Shown: positions 9,610 to 16,911 of the stretch, one piece after another | Layout of the letters: each line of letters starts with the position of its first letter | Position numbering within the stretch: position 1 is the first letter of the stretch | Assembly: GCA_016793585.1 (NCBI GenBank) | Contig: JAEUJR010000378.1 | Coordinates: 1-18,920 of the forward strand | Length of the DNA stretch: 18,920 nucleotides | Origin: Archangium sp. | GTDB lineage: Bacteria; Myxococcota; Myxococcia; Myxococcales; Myxococcaceae | Reading direction: 5' to 3' | Notes under the pieces: generated by a model | What the model saw: the letters and a program-made list of their open reading frames with translations, nothing else | What the model was told of the DNA's origin: nothing | Databases searched by the model: none | Position numbers and translations under genes: made by a program

Positions 9610-10776
9610 GAGCGCGATGAGCAGCGAGGCCAGCGCGCTGAGCGTGCCTGCGGCGAAGGCGGCGGTCGGCCCGAGGCTGCCGACGGCCAGCCCCAGCAGG
9701 GGAACCCCGAGGCCCATCGTCGCGTCGAAGAACGCGCTGTAGGCGCCGAGGGCGACGCCCCGGTTCTGCGGCGGGACGCGGCGAATGGCTTCGACGCCGA
9801 ACGCCGGGAACGCGAGCGAGAAGCCCAGGCCCGTCAGCGCCGCAGCCGCCACCGCCGCGACGCTCGACGGCGCCAACCACAGCCCCAGCTGGCCCAGCGC
9901 TGCGACGGCGGCCGAGGCGGCGGCCACCCGCGCTCCCCCGAAGCGGTCGGGCAGCCCACCGAAGAGCAGGCGCGCGAGCACGTAGGCGGCTCCGAAGGCC
10001 GTCATCGCCAGCGAGGCGTTCGCCCAGCCGCGCGCCTCGAAGAGGAACGAGGTGAAGGCCGCGATGGCGCCGAAGCCGAGGGCCGCCAGCGACAGCCCCA
10101 GCCCCGGCAGCCACAGCAGCCCGGCCACGCGGTGGAAAGGCAGGCGCGAGCCACCAGCTGGCTCGACCGGCGCCACGAGGGGAAGGGCGGCGAGGCCTGC
10201 GAGCGGGGCGACGATGGCCGCGGCGGCGACTCCGATGAAGCCGAGGTGCTGCGCCAGCGTCGAGCCGAGCGGAGAGCCCGCCGCGAGCGCGCCGTACATG
10301 GCGATGCCGACCCACGCCATCACCACGCCCGAGCGCTGCTTGCCCGCGAGCCCCACCCCCCACGCCAGCGCGCCGGTGATGACGAAGCTCTCTCCGAGGC
10401 CCAGCACGCCGCGCCCCAGCAGCAGCACGCCCAGGCTCGCGGCCGGGCTCGAGACGGCCACCGACGTGGCCGAGAGCAGGCCGGCGAGGGCCGACAACGA
10501 CAGGCCGATGGCCACCGTGCCCCTCGGGCCGACGCGGTCGGTGCGCGTGCCCGCGAGGTGCCGTGTCGCCAGCGTCGCCCACGACTGCGCCCCGATGACG
10601 AGGCCCACGAGGAAGGTGCCGAAGCCGAGGGCTTGATGAACCTGGCCGGGCAGGGCGGGCAGCATCACGCCCATCGCGAGGAACTCGGCGAAAACCATCA
10701 CACAGAGAGGCGTGAGAATTCTCCAGAGCGGTGCGACGAATTGGCGCAGTTCGGTACCGGGTGAGATGGCATTCAT
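9580..10776 (-). CDS. MFS transporter, YhhS/YfcJ-like
   Basis: This 398-aa major facilitator protein has about twelve hydrophobic helices. It resembles the E. coli YhhS/YfcJ branch: VMLPALPGQVHQALGF, FLVGLVIGAQSWATLATRHLAG, the motif-A loop AGTRTDRVGPRG, ALAWGVGLAGKQRSG, GFGAIAAFTSFLFEARGW and GFSLAFPAFGVEAI with VPPQNRGVALGAY. These are proton-driven exporters of poorly known substrates. The ATG at 10776 overlaps the stop of the DUF2938 gene (ATGA), so translation is coupled in a two-gene operon. Its 3' end overlaps the LysR gene by 30 nt on the opposite strand. An AraC regulator lies divergently upstream of the operon and may control it. Confidence 0.92.
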   Translation of the reverse strand: MNAISPGTELRQFVAPLWRILTPLCVMVFAEFLAMGVMLPALPGQVHQALGFGTFLVGLVIGAQSWATLATRHLAGTRTDRVGPRGTVAIGLSLSALAGLLSATSVAVSSPAASLGVLLLGRGVLGLGESFVITGALAWGVGLAGKQRSGVVMAWVGIAMYGALAAGSPLGSTLAQHLGFIGVAAAAIVAPLAGLAALPLVAPVEPAGGSRLPFHRVAGLLWLPGLGLSLAALGFGAIAAFTSFLFEARGWANASLAMTAFGAAYVLARLLFGGLPDRFGGARVAAASAAVAALGQLGLWLAPSSVAAVAAAALTGLGFSLAFPAFGVEAIRRVPPQNRGVALGAYSAFFDATMGLGVPLLGLAVGSLGPTAAFAAGTLSALASLLIALSLVLRPAKP

Positions 10777-11279
10777 CGCGCCACCGGGAGCCGCGAGGCG
10801 GTGACGAGGGCCGACAGGTACAGCCCGAAGCCGAAGACGAGGTGCGTGGCCACGCTCTTGAGCGAGTTGAAGACGGGCGTGGGCGTGCGGGTCGAGGCGA
10901 TGCCGGCTCCGAGCGCCGGCTGGAGGACGAGCAGCGGGGCGACGACGGTGACGAGGCCCAGCGCCAGCGCCGGCCACAGGGTGGGAGAGCGCGCCCAGGC
11001 CAACCCGTTCACCGCGAGCAGCAGCCCCGCGAAGGTGATGCCGATGCCGTAGTGGGCCGCCCAGCCGAGCAGCAACTCGCCCTTCACCGGCGCGGCCTGC
11101 GCGATGCTGTCGTGCACCAGCTTGCCTTCGGGCAGGTGCCCCAGCCACCGGCCGAGGAAGGCGAAGTTCAACGAAGGAACGCCGAGGCGCCGCAGCACGA
11201 AGGCCCAGAGGTCCATCGTGAGGGTGGCGCCGATGCCCAGCGTCAGGGTTCTGGTGAGGAATTCGGTCTTTTCATTCAC
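10773..11279 (-). CDS. DUF2938 family membrane protein
   Basis: The 168-aa protein carries four hydrophobic segments and the DUF2938 hallmarks: GATLTMDLWAFVLRRLG, FLGRWLGHLPEGKLVH, then ELLLGWAAHYGIGITFAGLL, LQPALGAGIASTRTPTP and SVATHLVFGFGLYLSAL. The function of the family is unknown. The start is a GTG, chosen because AAGGAG (11287-11292 on the reverse strand) sits 7 nt upstream. An upstream in-frame ATG at 11345 has no such site and adds polar sequence. It is the first gene of the operon with the MFS exporter (4-nt overlap). A 7-bp inverted repeat covers its ribosome-binding site. Confidence 0.85.
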   Translation of the reverse strand: MNEKTEFLTRTLTLGIGATLTMDLWAFVLRRLGVPSLNFAFLGRWLGHLPEGKLVHDSIAQAAPVKGELLLGWAAHYGIGITFAGLLLAVNGLAWARSPTLWPALALGLVTVVAPLLVLQPALGAGIASTRTPTPVFNSLKSVATHLVFGFGLYLSALVTASRLPVAR

Positions 11280-11288
11280 AGGCAATCT

Positions 11289-11320
11289 CCTTGGAGGTGC
11301 AATGTTTGATGTGTCCAAGG
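11289..11320. promoter_or_regulatory. Inverted repeat overlapping the DUF2938 ribosome-binding site
   Basis: CCTTGGA (11289-11295) and TCCAAGG (11314-11320) are perfect 7-bp arms separated by 18 nt in the araC/DUF2938 divergent region. On the reverse-strand mRNA the downstream arm includes most of the AAGGAG site, so the stem could hide it. Alternatively the pair is a dimeric operator. Confidence 0.45.
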
Positions 11321-11357
11321 TGCGGCGCCGGTGTGTTGGAATCAAATCGTCGTTTCG

Positions 11358-11385
11358 GAGGGCAGCCCTCAGCTCTTCCGAGGGC
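11358..11385. promoter_or_regulatory. Clustered GAGGGC boxes between divergent genes
   Basis: GAGGGC occurs at 11358-11363 and again at 11380-11385, exactly 22 bp apart. Its complement GCCCTC at 11365-11370 makes the palindrome GAGGGC-A-GCCCTC with the first copy. The spacing of two helical turns in a divergent promoter region suggests an operator, but short GC-rich boxes can recur by chance. Confidence 0.3.
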
Positions 11386-11432
11386 CCACCCGATTGCGCC
11401 CACGGGCGCGCGTTCGTAGACAGCAGGTGCCC

Positions 11433-12446
11433 GTGAAGACCGCCCGCGCTCCCCGCTCCGAAGTGCCAGCCGCGGCGCCTGCGACGCCGCCCTTCGTCGT
11501 CGAGACCCTGGGGCCTGCCGAGCAGCGGCTCTCGTTTCGCGTGGGCGACTCGTGGTGCCGGTTGACGAACCTGCAGCTGAAGTCAGGCGTGCGGCTCGGC
11601 GTCACGGCGTGCCAGTACGACCCGTCGTTCGTGTTCTCGGCGGTGCAGCCGCCGGCCGAGCTCGAGCTCGTCGTCTCGAAGGGGGCGGTGCTGCTCGGCC
11701 AGACAGGAGACGGGCGTGCCCTGCACTTCGGCGGCAACACGCTGCAGCTCAGCCACACCCGCGCGCCCCTGCCGCTGCAGCTTCGGCCGACGGGCGACGA
11801 ACGCACCGAGACCGTCAGCCTGGCCTTGAGCGCCGCGCGGCTTCAGGAGCTGCTGGGCACCGCCGAGCTGCCCTCCGCGTTTCGGGCGCTCCGCGATGGA
11901 GCGGCGCCCCACGCGCTCGTGTCGCAGGCCCTGCCGCCGCGGCTGTTCCGCGTGTTCGATGAGCTGCTCAACGCCGACGTGAAGGGTCCGGCGCGGGCGC
12001 TGTGGCACGACGCGAAGAGCCTCGAGCTGCTCGCGCTGATGACGGACGAGCTCGTCGAAGGCGCGCGCGCGCAGACCGAGCGGCTGTCGGCGTGGGACCT
12101 CGAGCGGCTGCAGCTCGTGCGGGCCGCGCTCATCGCCAACCTCGAGGCGCCGCCGACGCTCACCCAGCTCGCGCGCACCGCCGGCCTCAGCGAGACGCGG
12201 CTCAAAGCCGGCTTCCAGACGCTCTTCGGCGCGCCGGTGTTCTCGTACCTGCGGCTGGTGCGCATGGAGACGGCGAGGGCGCTGCTCGCGAAGCGTCAGC
12301 TGAACGTCACCGAGGTCGCGCAGCGCGTGGGCTACGCCAACCCCGGCAAGTTCGCCGCGGCGTTTCGCCGTCAATTCGGCACGAGCCCGTCTTCGGTCGC
12401 CTCGGGTGGCCGGGCGATGGAGATGACGACGTTGCCGCGTTTGTGA
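11433..12446 (+). CDS. AraC-family transcriptional regulator
   Basis: This is a regulator of about 337 aa. The C-terminal region (about 225-330) holds the two helix-turn-helices: TLTQLARTAGLSETRLKAGF with QTLFGAPVFSYLRLVRMETA, then NVTEVAQRVGYANPGKFAAAFRRQFGTSPSS, the AraC signature. The N-terminal effector half (LKSGVRLGVTACQY, PPAELELVVSKGAVLL) resembles the sensing domain of PchR-like members, whose inducer here is unknown. The GTG at 11433 has GCAGG a few bases upstream; a GTG at 11427 is equally possible and the frame is open to 11331. It is divergent from DUF2938-MFS and convergent with the dehydrogenase, with a 76-nt tail overlap. AraC proteins usually act on adjacent promoters, so both flanking operons are candidate targets. 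Confidence 0.88.
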   Translation: MKTARAPRSEVPAAAPATPPFVVETLGPAEQRLSFRVGDSWCRLTNLQLKSGVRLGVTACQYDPSFVFSAVQPPAELELVVSKGAVLLGQTGDGRALHFGGNTLQLSHTRAPLPLQLRPTGDERTETVSLALSAARLQELLGTAELPSAFRALRDGAAPHALVSQALPPRLFRVFDELLNADVKGPARALWHDAKSLELLALMTDELVEGARAQTERLSAWDLERLQLVRAALIANLEAPPTLTQLARTAGLSETRLKAGFQTLFGAPVFSYLRLVRMETARALLAKRQLNVTEVAQRVGYANPGKFAAAFRRQFGTSPSSVASGGRAMEMTTLPRL

Positions 12447-13319
12447 CCGGCCTCGACGTACGCGTGGGCCTCGACGATGCGCTCGAGCGGGAACGTCTGG
12501 TCGACGACGGGCTTCAGCGCACCCTGCTCGAGCAGCCGCGTGATGGCCTCGAGGGTCGTCGGGCTTCAGCGTCGCGGTGTCACGCGTCGAGACGCGACGG
12601 CCTCCCGGCTTCAGCAGCGCGCGGGCCGCTGACGCGCTCAGCTTGCCGACGGCGTCGAAGACGACGTCCCACGTGCGGCCGGTCAGCGGGGCTTTCGTGT
12701 AGTCGATGACCTCGTCGGCGCCGAGCGAGCGCACGAGCTCGACGTTGCGCGTGCTGCACACGGCGGTGACGGTGGCGCCGAGGTGCTTCGCGAGCTGAAT
12801 GGCGGCGGTGCCGACGCTGCCCGACGCGCCGTACACGAGCACCGACTGGCCCCGCGTCGCGCCCACCTGACGAAGGAAGGCCTGGGCCGTCAGCGCGCCA
12901 ACCGGCGTCGAGGCCGCCTGCGCGAAGGAGAGATTTCGCGGAGTGTGCGCGAGCAGGCCCTGCCACTCGGGCTTCGTCGAGGTCTCGGGCATCGTGCGGT
13001 ACTCGGCGTGGGCTCCGAAGCCGAAGCCGGTGAAGCCGAACACGCGGTCTCCCGGCGCGAAGCGGGTGACGCCCGCGCCGACCGCCTCGACGACGCCCGC
13101 GAGCTCGAAGCCCAGCACCTGCACCTTCTTCGGGCGAAACAGGCCGTTGTAGAGCCGCGCGAGGAATGGGGTCGCCCGACGAAGGCGCCAGTCTCCCGCC
13201 GCGACGGTGGAGGAGACGACCTTGATGAGCACTTCCCCCGCGCCTGGCGTCGGCCGGGGCAGCTCGGCGAGGTGAACGACGTCGGGAGCGCCGTACCGTT
13301 CGTAGACCGCGGCCTTCAT
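12371..13319 (-). pseudogene. NAD(P)-dependent quinone oxidoreductase-like alcohol dehydrogenase, frameshifted
   Basis: This is a medium-chain dehydrogenase/reductase of the zinc-free quinone oxidoreductase type. It begins MKAAVYERYGAPDVV and has the GroES-like N-terminus (about 1-130), GFELAGVVEAVG, the nucleotide loop VLVYGASGSVGTAAIQLAKHLGA (about 160-182) and DVVFDAVGK. After codon 255 (...LKPDD, ending at 12555) one extra C (reverse strand, about 12554) breaks the frame. The next frame continues the same protein: LEAITRLLEQGALKPVVDQ, FPLERIVEAHAYVEAGHKRGNVVISIARPP, stopping at 12371. The repaired product is about 315 aa, normal for the family. Everything else is intact, so the cause is a sequencing error or a very recent mutation. 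The start overlaps the DUF2306 stop (ATGA). The 3' end overlaps the AraC gene. Confidence 0.85.
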
Positions 13320-13978
13320 GCGACACCTCCCTGCAGCACGAGGGTGGCGGGCGAGGGTCGACGGAGCACCCACTCGGCGATGAGCAGGTTGATGGCCCAG
13401 CCCGCGCCGAGCAGCAGGGCCCGGCTGAGCTCGCCCGGTTCTTGGGCGATGACGATGAAGGGCAGGTGCACGAGCGCCTGGGTGCCCGCGCCGAGCCCGA
13501 TGGCGTAGCCGCGCATCATCCACGCGCGGTGGCCGGCGACGTCGCCCCTGCGAATCGCCACGAAGCCCAGGCCGAGGCTGAGCACCATGAAGGAGCCGAA
13601 CACCAGCCGCAGACCGAACAGCAGCGCGCCGTCGATGGGGCCGGGTGGAAAGAAGAGGGTGAGCCACAGCCCCGACAGGCCCGAGAGCAGACCTGCGCCC
13701 GTGAGCGCGCGGCCGGCGAGGCGATGCCACCGCGGGGAGTTCTTTCGAAAGCCCTCGACGAACTGAAAGGCTCCACCGACGGCGAAGAGGAGCGCGGTGA
13801 GGATGTGCAGCACGACGGGTTCGGGCGTCGCGAAGAAGCGCGCATCTGCGGCGGTCTGGTGGCCGTGGCCGACGAGCTGAACGACGCGCATCACCCCGGC
13901 GATGAGGGGAATGGCCAGCAGGGTGATGAAGGCCGGCGGCAACCACCAGCCAGCGGAGCGTCTCGGTGCGTTGGTCAT
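13316..13978 (-). CDS. DUF2306 family membrane protein
   Basis: The 220-aa protein has about six hydrophobic helices. The family pattern is clear: VVLHILTALLFAVGGAFQF (His58), RKNSPRWHRLAGR (His85) and IRRGDVAGHRAWMMRGYAIGLGAGTQAL (His150, Arg151). The conserved in-membrane histidines could bind a cofactor or quinone, but the biochemical function of the family is not established. The ATG at 13978 is preferred; a GTG two codons upstream (13984) is possible and no clear ribosome-binding site helps. The stop overlaps the dehydrogenase start by 4 nt, so the pair forms an operon. Two tandem 21-bp repeats lie 31-72 nt upstream of the start. Confidence 0.87.
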   Translation of the reverse strand: MTNAPRRSAGWWLPPAFITLLAIPLIAGVMRVVQLVGHGHQTAADARFFATPEPVVLHILTALLFAVGGAFQFVEGFRKNSPRWHRLAGRALTGAGLLSGLSGLWLTLFFPPGPIDGALLFGLRLVFGSFMVLSLGLGFVAIRRGDVAGHRAWMMRGYAIGLGAGTQALVHLPFIVIAQEPGELSRALLLGAGWAINLLIAEWVLRRPSPATLVLQGGVA

Positions 13979-14008
13979 GCGCACACTGTGACGCTCGAGG
14001 CGCGAAAC

Positions 14009-14050
14009 GACTGCTCCACGCGGTCGGAAGACTGCTCCGCGCGGTCAGAA
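14009..14050. promoter_or_regulatory. Tandem 21-bp direct repeats upstream of DUF2306 (candidate AraC operator)
   Basis: Two adjacent 21-bp units, 14009-14029 and 14030-14050, share GACTGCTCC, CGCGGTC and GAA and differ at two positions only (A/G at unit position 10, G/A at 18). They lie in the 118-nt non-coding gap upstream of the DUF2306-dehydrogenase operon. A 21-bp direct period is the half-site spacing used by AraC-type activators, and an AraC gene is at the far end of this operon. The binding assignment is inference. Confidence 0.6.
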
Positions 14051-14096
14051 CTCGGTCGTCACATCTTCATCGAGGGAAAGCCGCCAAGGCTGTCGG

Positions 14097-16787
14097 TCAT
14101 GGAACCAGCGTGAACCGCAGCGCGCGGGTCGTGTTCACGGCGCCAGGCCTGTTGAACGAATGCTGCACGCCATAGGCGCCGGCCGGGCCCTGCACGCCGA
14201 TGGTGGCGCTGTCGCCCGACGCGGCGGCGCCCGTGAGCTCGCAGTAGTGGAACTCGATGGCCGAGTCCGACTCGAAGAGCTTGACCTGAAAGCGGAGCTG
14301 ATTGTTCGAGCCCTGGTTCGTTCGCAGGTTGCTCCACTGAAACACGCGAGCACGCTGCGGCGCCGTGCCGACGAGGTTCGTGCTCAGCGTCGCGCCGGCG
14401 AGCGGCTTCAAATCGTCCCAGTAGGGCGCGATGACGTCGTACAGGGCGCCGGTGGTGGGAATGGAGAGGTTCACGCCGCTCGAGGTGCTGCTGCCGCGGC
14501 CGGTCTCGAGGTAGCCCCTGGCCGAGGCCTTCAACGAGTCGATCTGGTCGCCGAAGAAGCGCACGTCGAAGCTGAGGGGAATGCTGCTCGAGTACCAGCC
14601 TTCGGGGAGCGGCGACGAGAGCACTGCGCCAGCGCTGGGGTCGCACGCCACCGGCACCGTCGAGATGGCATACGTCGGCCTCGGCCCACGAACCCAGGTG
14701 GCGTTGTTGAGCGTGGTGCTGCTGATGCCTCCGAACGAGAGGAGGCCACCTCGGGTCCACGCCATGGCGGCGCCCTCGACGTGATAGCGCGTCGAGTTGG
14801 CCGTGACGTCGAGCCAGAACACCCCGTTCCATTCGAAGGTGCGGGCGTGGCGGTTTCCACCGATGCGGCCGCTGAAGACGACGGTGCGGCGGCGAACGGG
14901 GTCGTAGCCCATGGCCTGCCCCGTGAAGTTGCCAGGGTCTGGTGATGGGCTGGTGTTCGACGCCAGCGTCCAGTTCGTGCCGTCGAACTCCCAGAGGTCG
15001 GCGCCGGCGCCGCCGAACACCTGCACCCGTTGCCGGGCGGAGTCGTAGGCCATGCTGTGGTCCTGGCGAGGGCTCGGCCCAGTGACGGTTCGCTGGGTCC
15101 ACGTCGTGCCGTCGTACTCCCAGGTGTCGCCGAGCAGTCCGTTGCTGCCGACGCCACCGAACAGCACCGTGCGCCCGCGCGCGCTGTCGTAAACCATGGT
15201 GTGCAGCCAGCGCCCGGGCGGAGACGTGGTGGGTGAGCGCTGCGTCCACGTCGTGCCGTCGTACTCCCAGGTGTCGTTGCGGGCCGTGCCCGGCGAATAG
15301 CCGCCGAAGAGCACCACGCGGTTGCGAGCCGTGTCGAAGCTCATGGCGTGGTCGCTGCGAGGCACGGGGCCGACGGCGTTGCTTTGCCTCCATCGCTGGC
15401 CGTCGTGCTCCCAGGTGTCGCCGAGGCGGTTGACGCCATTGTTTCCTCCGAAGAGCACGACCACCCCGCGCTGCGTGTCGGCCGCCACCGCGTGGCCCGA
15501 GCGCGCAGAGGGGCTGGTGGTGGTGGTGCGATTCATCCACAGCACGGGCGTGCACTCGAAGCCGCCCGGTGTGTTGGCGCACCCCTCGGGGCAGCCTCCG
15601 TTGTTGGTGGCGCACTCGTCGATGTCGAGGCAGGTGAGGCCGTCGCCCGTGAAGCCCGCACGGCACGCGCAGGTTCGGCCCGACGCCTGGTTGGTGCAGA
15701 TGGCCATCTCACTGCAGCCGCCGTTGTTGGTGAAGCAGGCGTCGACGCTGCAGGTCAGGCCATCGCCCAGGAAGCCGGGGTTGCACGCGCAGGTGTGGCT
15801 CCCGGGAGTGTTGGTGCACGTCGCCGAGACGTGGCACCCACCGTTGCCCGAGGCGCACTCGTTCAAATCGGTGCAGGTGAGGCCGTCACCACCGAAGCCG
15901 GGTTTGCACGCACAGGTGCGCGACCCCACGGTGTTGGTGCACGTCGCGTCGAGGCTGCAACCACCGTTGCCCAGCAGGCACTCGTCGACGTCGACGCAGC
16001 CACTCCCCGAGGCGGCATAGCCCGGCAGGCAGCAGGCGACCCCGTTGGTGCTGGCGTTGGCCACGCACCGCTGGCCGCAGGCGCGCTGGTTGGCTGGGCA
16101 GGTGCACACGCCCGAGGCGCAGGTCGCACCCGCGGGGCAGTCGGTCGAGAGGCGGCACCCGGTCGCGCAGGTGCGCGTGGCAGGGTCGCAAAAGAAGCCA
16201 GGACCGCAGCTGGCCCCGGCCGACGTGCAGTCGGTCGGCAACAAGGCGCAGGTGCCCCGGTTGCAGACTTCACCGCCGCGGCACACCACACCGCACCCGC
16301 CGCAGTTCTCGAGGTCGGCTGCGAGGTCGACGCAGGCCTGCCCGCACTGAACCAGCGTGCCTGCACAGGCGCCGCTCGTCGGGGCCCCACCACTCGTCGC
16401 TCCGCCCGCGGTGCCACCGCCCATGGTGCCGCCGCCAGCGCTACCGCCTCCAGCCACCGTCCCACCCGCGGTGCCGCCAGCCATTCCTCCGGCCGCTGCG
16501 TCTCCGCCCCCGGAGACCTCGCCGCCGGCGCTACCGCCGCCAGCCGAACCTCCGGCGTCGGGTCTCGGGTTCGACGGGGAGCACGCGCCGACCACGCAGG
16601 TCGCGCCCGCCCCGCAGCTGATGCAGGCCGCGCCGGACGCTCCGCACGCCGCTGCATCGAGGCCTTGCCGGCACTCGCCAGCACTCGTGCAGCACCCGCT
16701 GCAGGTCGAAGGAGAGCACGTGTCGGTGCCCGGCATCGGAGCGCAGCCGAGCGCGAGGGCGACGGCGAAGACAGAGAGCGTTCTCAT
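14097..16787 (-). CDS. Multidomain surface lipoprotein: Stig1-like, four EGF, six Kelch-like repeats, nidogen-like C-terminus
   Basis: This is an 896-aa exported protein. MRTLSVFAVALALGC is a lipoprotein signal with lipobox LALGC (Cys15). A Cys-rich segment follows, then a Gly/Ala/Ser linker (about 72-138), a Stig1-like Cys module (about 140-185) and more Cys-rich sequence. Four EGF modules lie at about 265-412, three of them starting with the calcium-type D-x-(D/N)-E-C; the third reads SVDAC. Six Kelch-like units (about 420-690) share VLFGG and DTWE(Y/H)DG..W and could close a six-bladed propeller. The C-terminal part (about 712-896; ARGYLETG, IAPYWDDL, RVFQWSN, FQVKLFESDSAIEFHYCEL) resembles the NIDO-type beta domain of other myxobacterial surface proteins. 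A role in adhesion or recognition is inferred. In-frame ATGs at 16805 and 16817 are alternative starts. The palindrome at 16826-16860 argues against anything longer. Confidence 0.88.
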   Translation of the reverse strand: MRTLSVFAVALALGCAPMPGTDTCSPSTCSGCCTSAGECRQGLDAAACGASGAACISCGAGATCVVGACSPSNPRPDAGGSAGGGSAGGEVSGGGDAAAGGMAGGTAGGTVAGGGSAGGGTMGGGTAGGATSGGAPTSGACAGTLVQCGQACVDLAADLENCGGCGVVCRGGEVCNRGTCALLPTDCTSAGASCGPGFFCDPATRTCATGCRLSTDCPAGATCASGVCTCPANQRACGQRCVANASTNGVACCLPGYAASGSGCVDVDECLLGNGGCSLDATCTNTVGSRTCACKPGFGGDGLTCTDLNECASGNGGCHVSATCTNTPGSHTCACNPGFLGDGLTCSVDACFTNNGGCSEMAICTNQASGRTCACRAGFTGDGLTCLDIDECATNNGGCPEGCANTPGGFECTPVLWMNRTTTTSPSARSGHAVAADTQRGVVVLFGGNNGVNRLGDTWEHDGQRWRQSNAVGPVPRSDHAMSFDTARNRVVLFGGYSPGTARNDTWEYDGTTWTQRSPTTSPPGRWLHTMVYDSARGRTVLFGGVGSNGLLGDTWEYDGTTWTQRTVTGPSPRQDHSMAYDSARQRVQVFGGAGADLWEFDGTNWTLASNTSPSPDPGNFTGQAMGYDPVRRRTVVFSGRIGGNRHARTFEWNGVFWLDVTANSTRYHVEGAAMAWTRGGLLSFGGISSTTLNNATWVRGPRPTYAISTVPVACDPSAGAVLSSPLPEGWYSSSIPLSFDVRFFGDQIDSLKASARGYLETGRGSSTSSGVNLSIPTTGALYDVIAPYWDDLKPLAGATLSTNLVGTAPQRARVFQWSNLRTNQGSNNQLRFQVKLFESDSAIEFHYCELTGAAASGDSATIGVQGPAGAYGVQHSFNRPGAVNTTRALRFTLVP
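16385..16570 (-). repeat. Gly/Ala/Ser-coding low-complexity repeat (linker)
   Basis: Degenerate short units encode GGSAGG, GGTAGG and GGTMGG-type segments in the large lipoprotein. It is a flexible spacer after the lipid anchor and a likely site of length variation between strains. Confidence 0.65.
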
Positions 16788-16825
16788 GGCGCGGAGATGT
16801 GCCATCGCGGGCGCCATCCGCGCCG

Positions 16826-16860
16826 TCTCGAGGTCAGGAATGCGATTCCTGAGTTCGAGA
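16826..16860. promoter_or_regulatory. 35-bp interrupted palindrome between NAGPA-like and EGF/Kelch genes
   Basis: Inner arms TCAGGAAT (16834-16841) and ATTCCTGA (16845-16852) flank a GCG centre. After 2 mismatched bases on each side, outer arms TCTCGA (16826-16831) and TCGAGA (16855-16860) also match. It lies 51 nt after the stop of the upstream gene and 38 nt before the lipoprotein ATG, both on the reverse strand. No T-run follows, so it could be an operator, a leader hairpin, or a terminator that does not need a U-tract. Confidence 0.6.
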
Positions 16861-16911
16861 ATCGTGAGGCCGAAGCGAAGGGCTGGGTGCGAGGTAGACT
16901 CTGCCCGGCGG

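Noticed and set aside
11583..13946. A single 787-codon reverse open frame through DUF2306, dehydrogenase and AraC
   Set aside because: Only the part at 13319-12555 is real protein (the dehydrogenase). Upstream it is an out-of-frame shadow of DUF2306, and downstream an antisense shadow of AraC entered after the frameshift.
13984..13998. Weak dyad GCGCAC...GTGACGC at the DUF2306 start
   Set aside because: The arms are short and need an inserted base, so it was not reported as an operator.
15540..16010. Regularly repeated DNA resembling an array
   Set aside because: The period matches EGF modules in an open reading frame. Repeats are degenerate at the DNA level and lack unique spacers, so this is not CRISPR.
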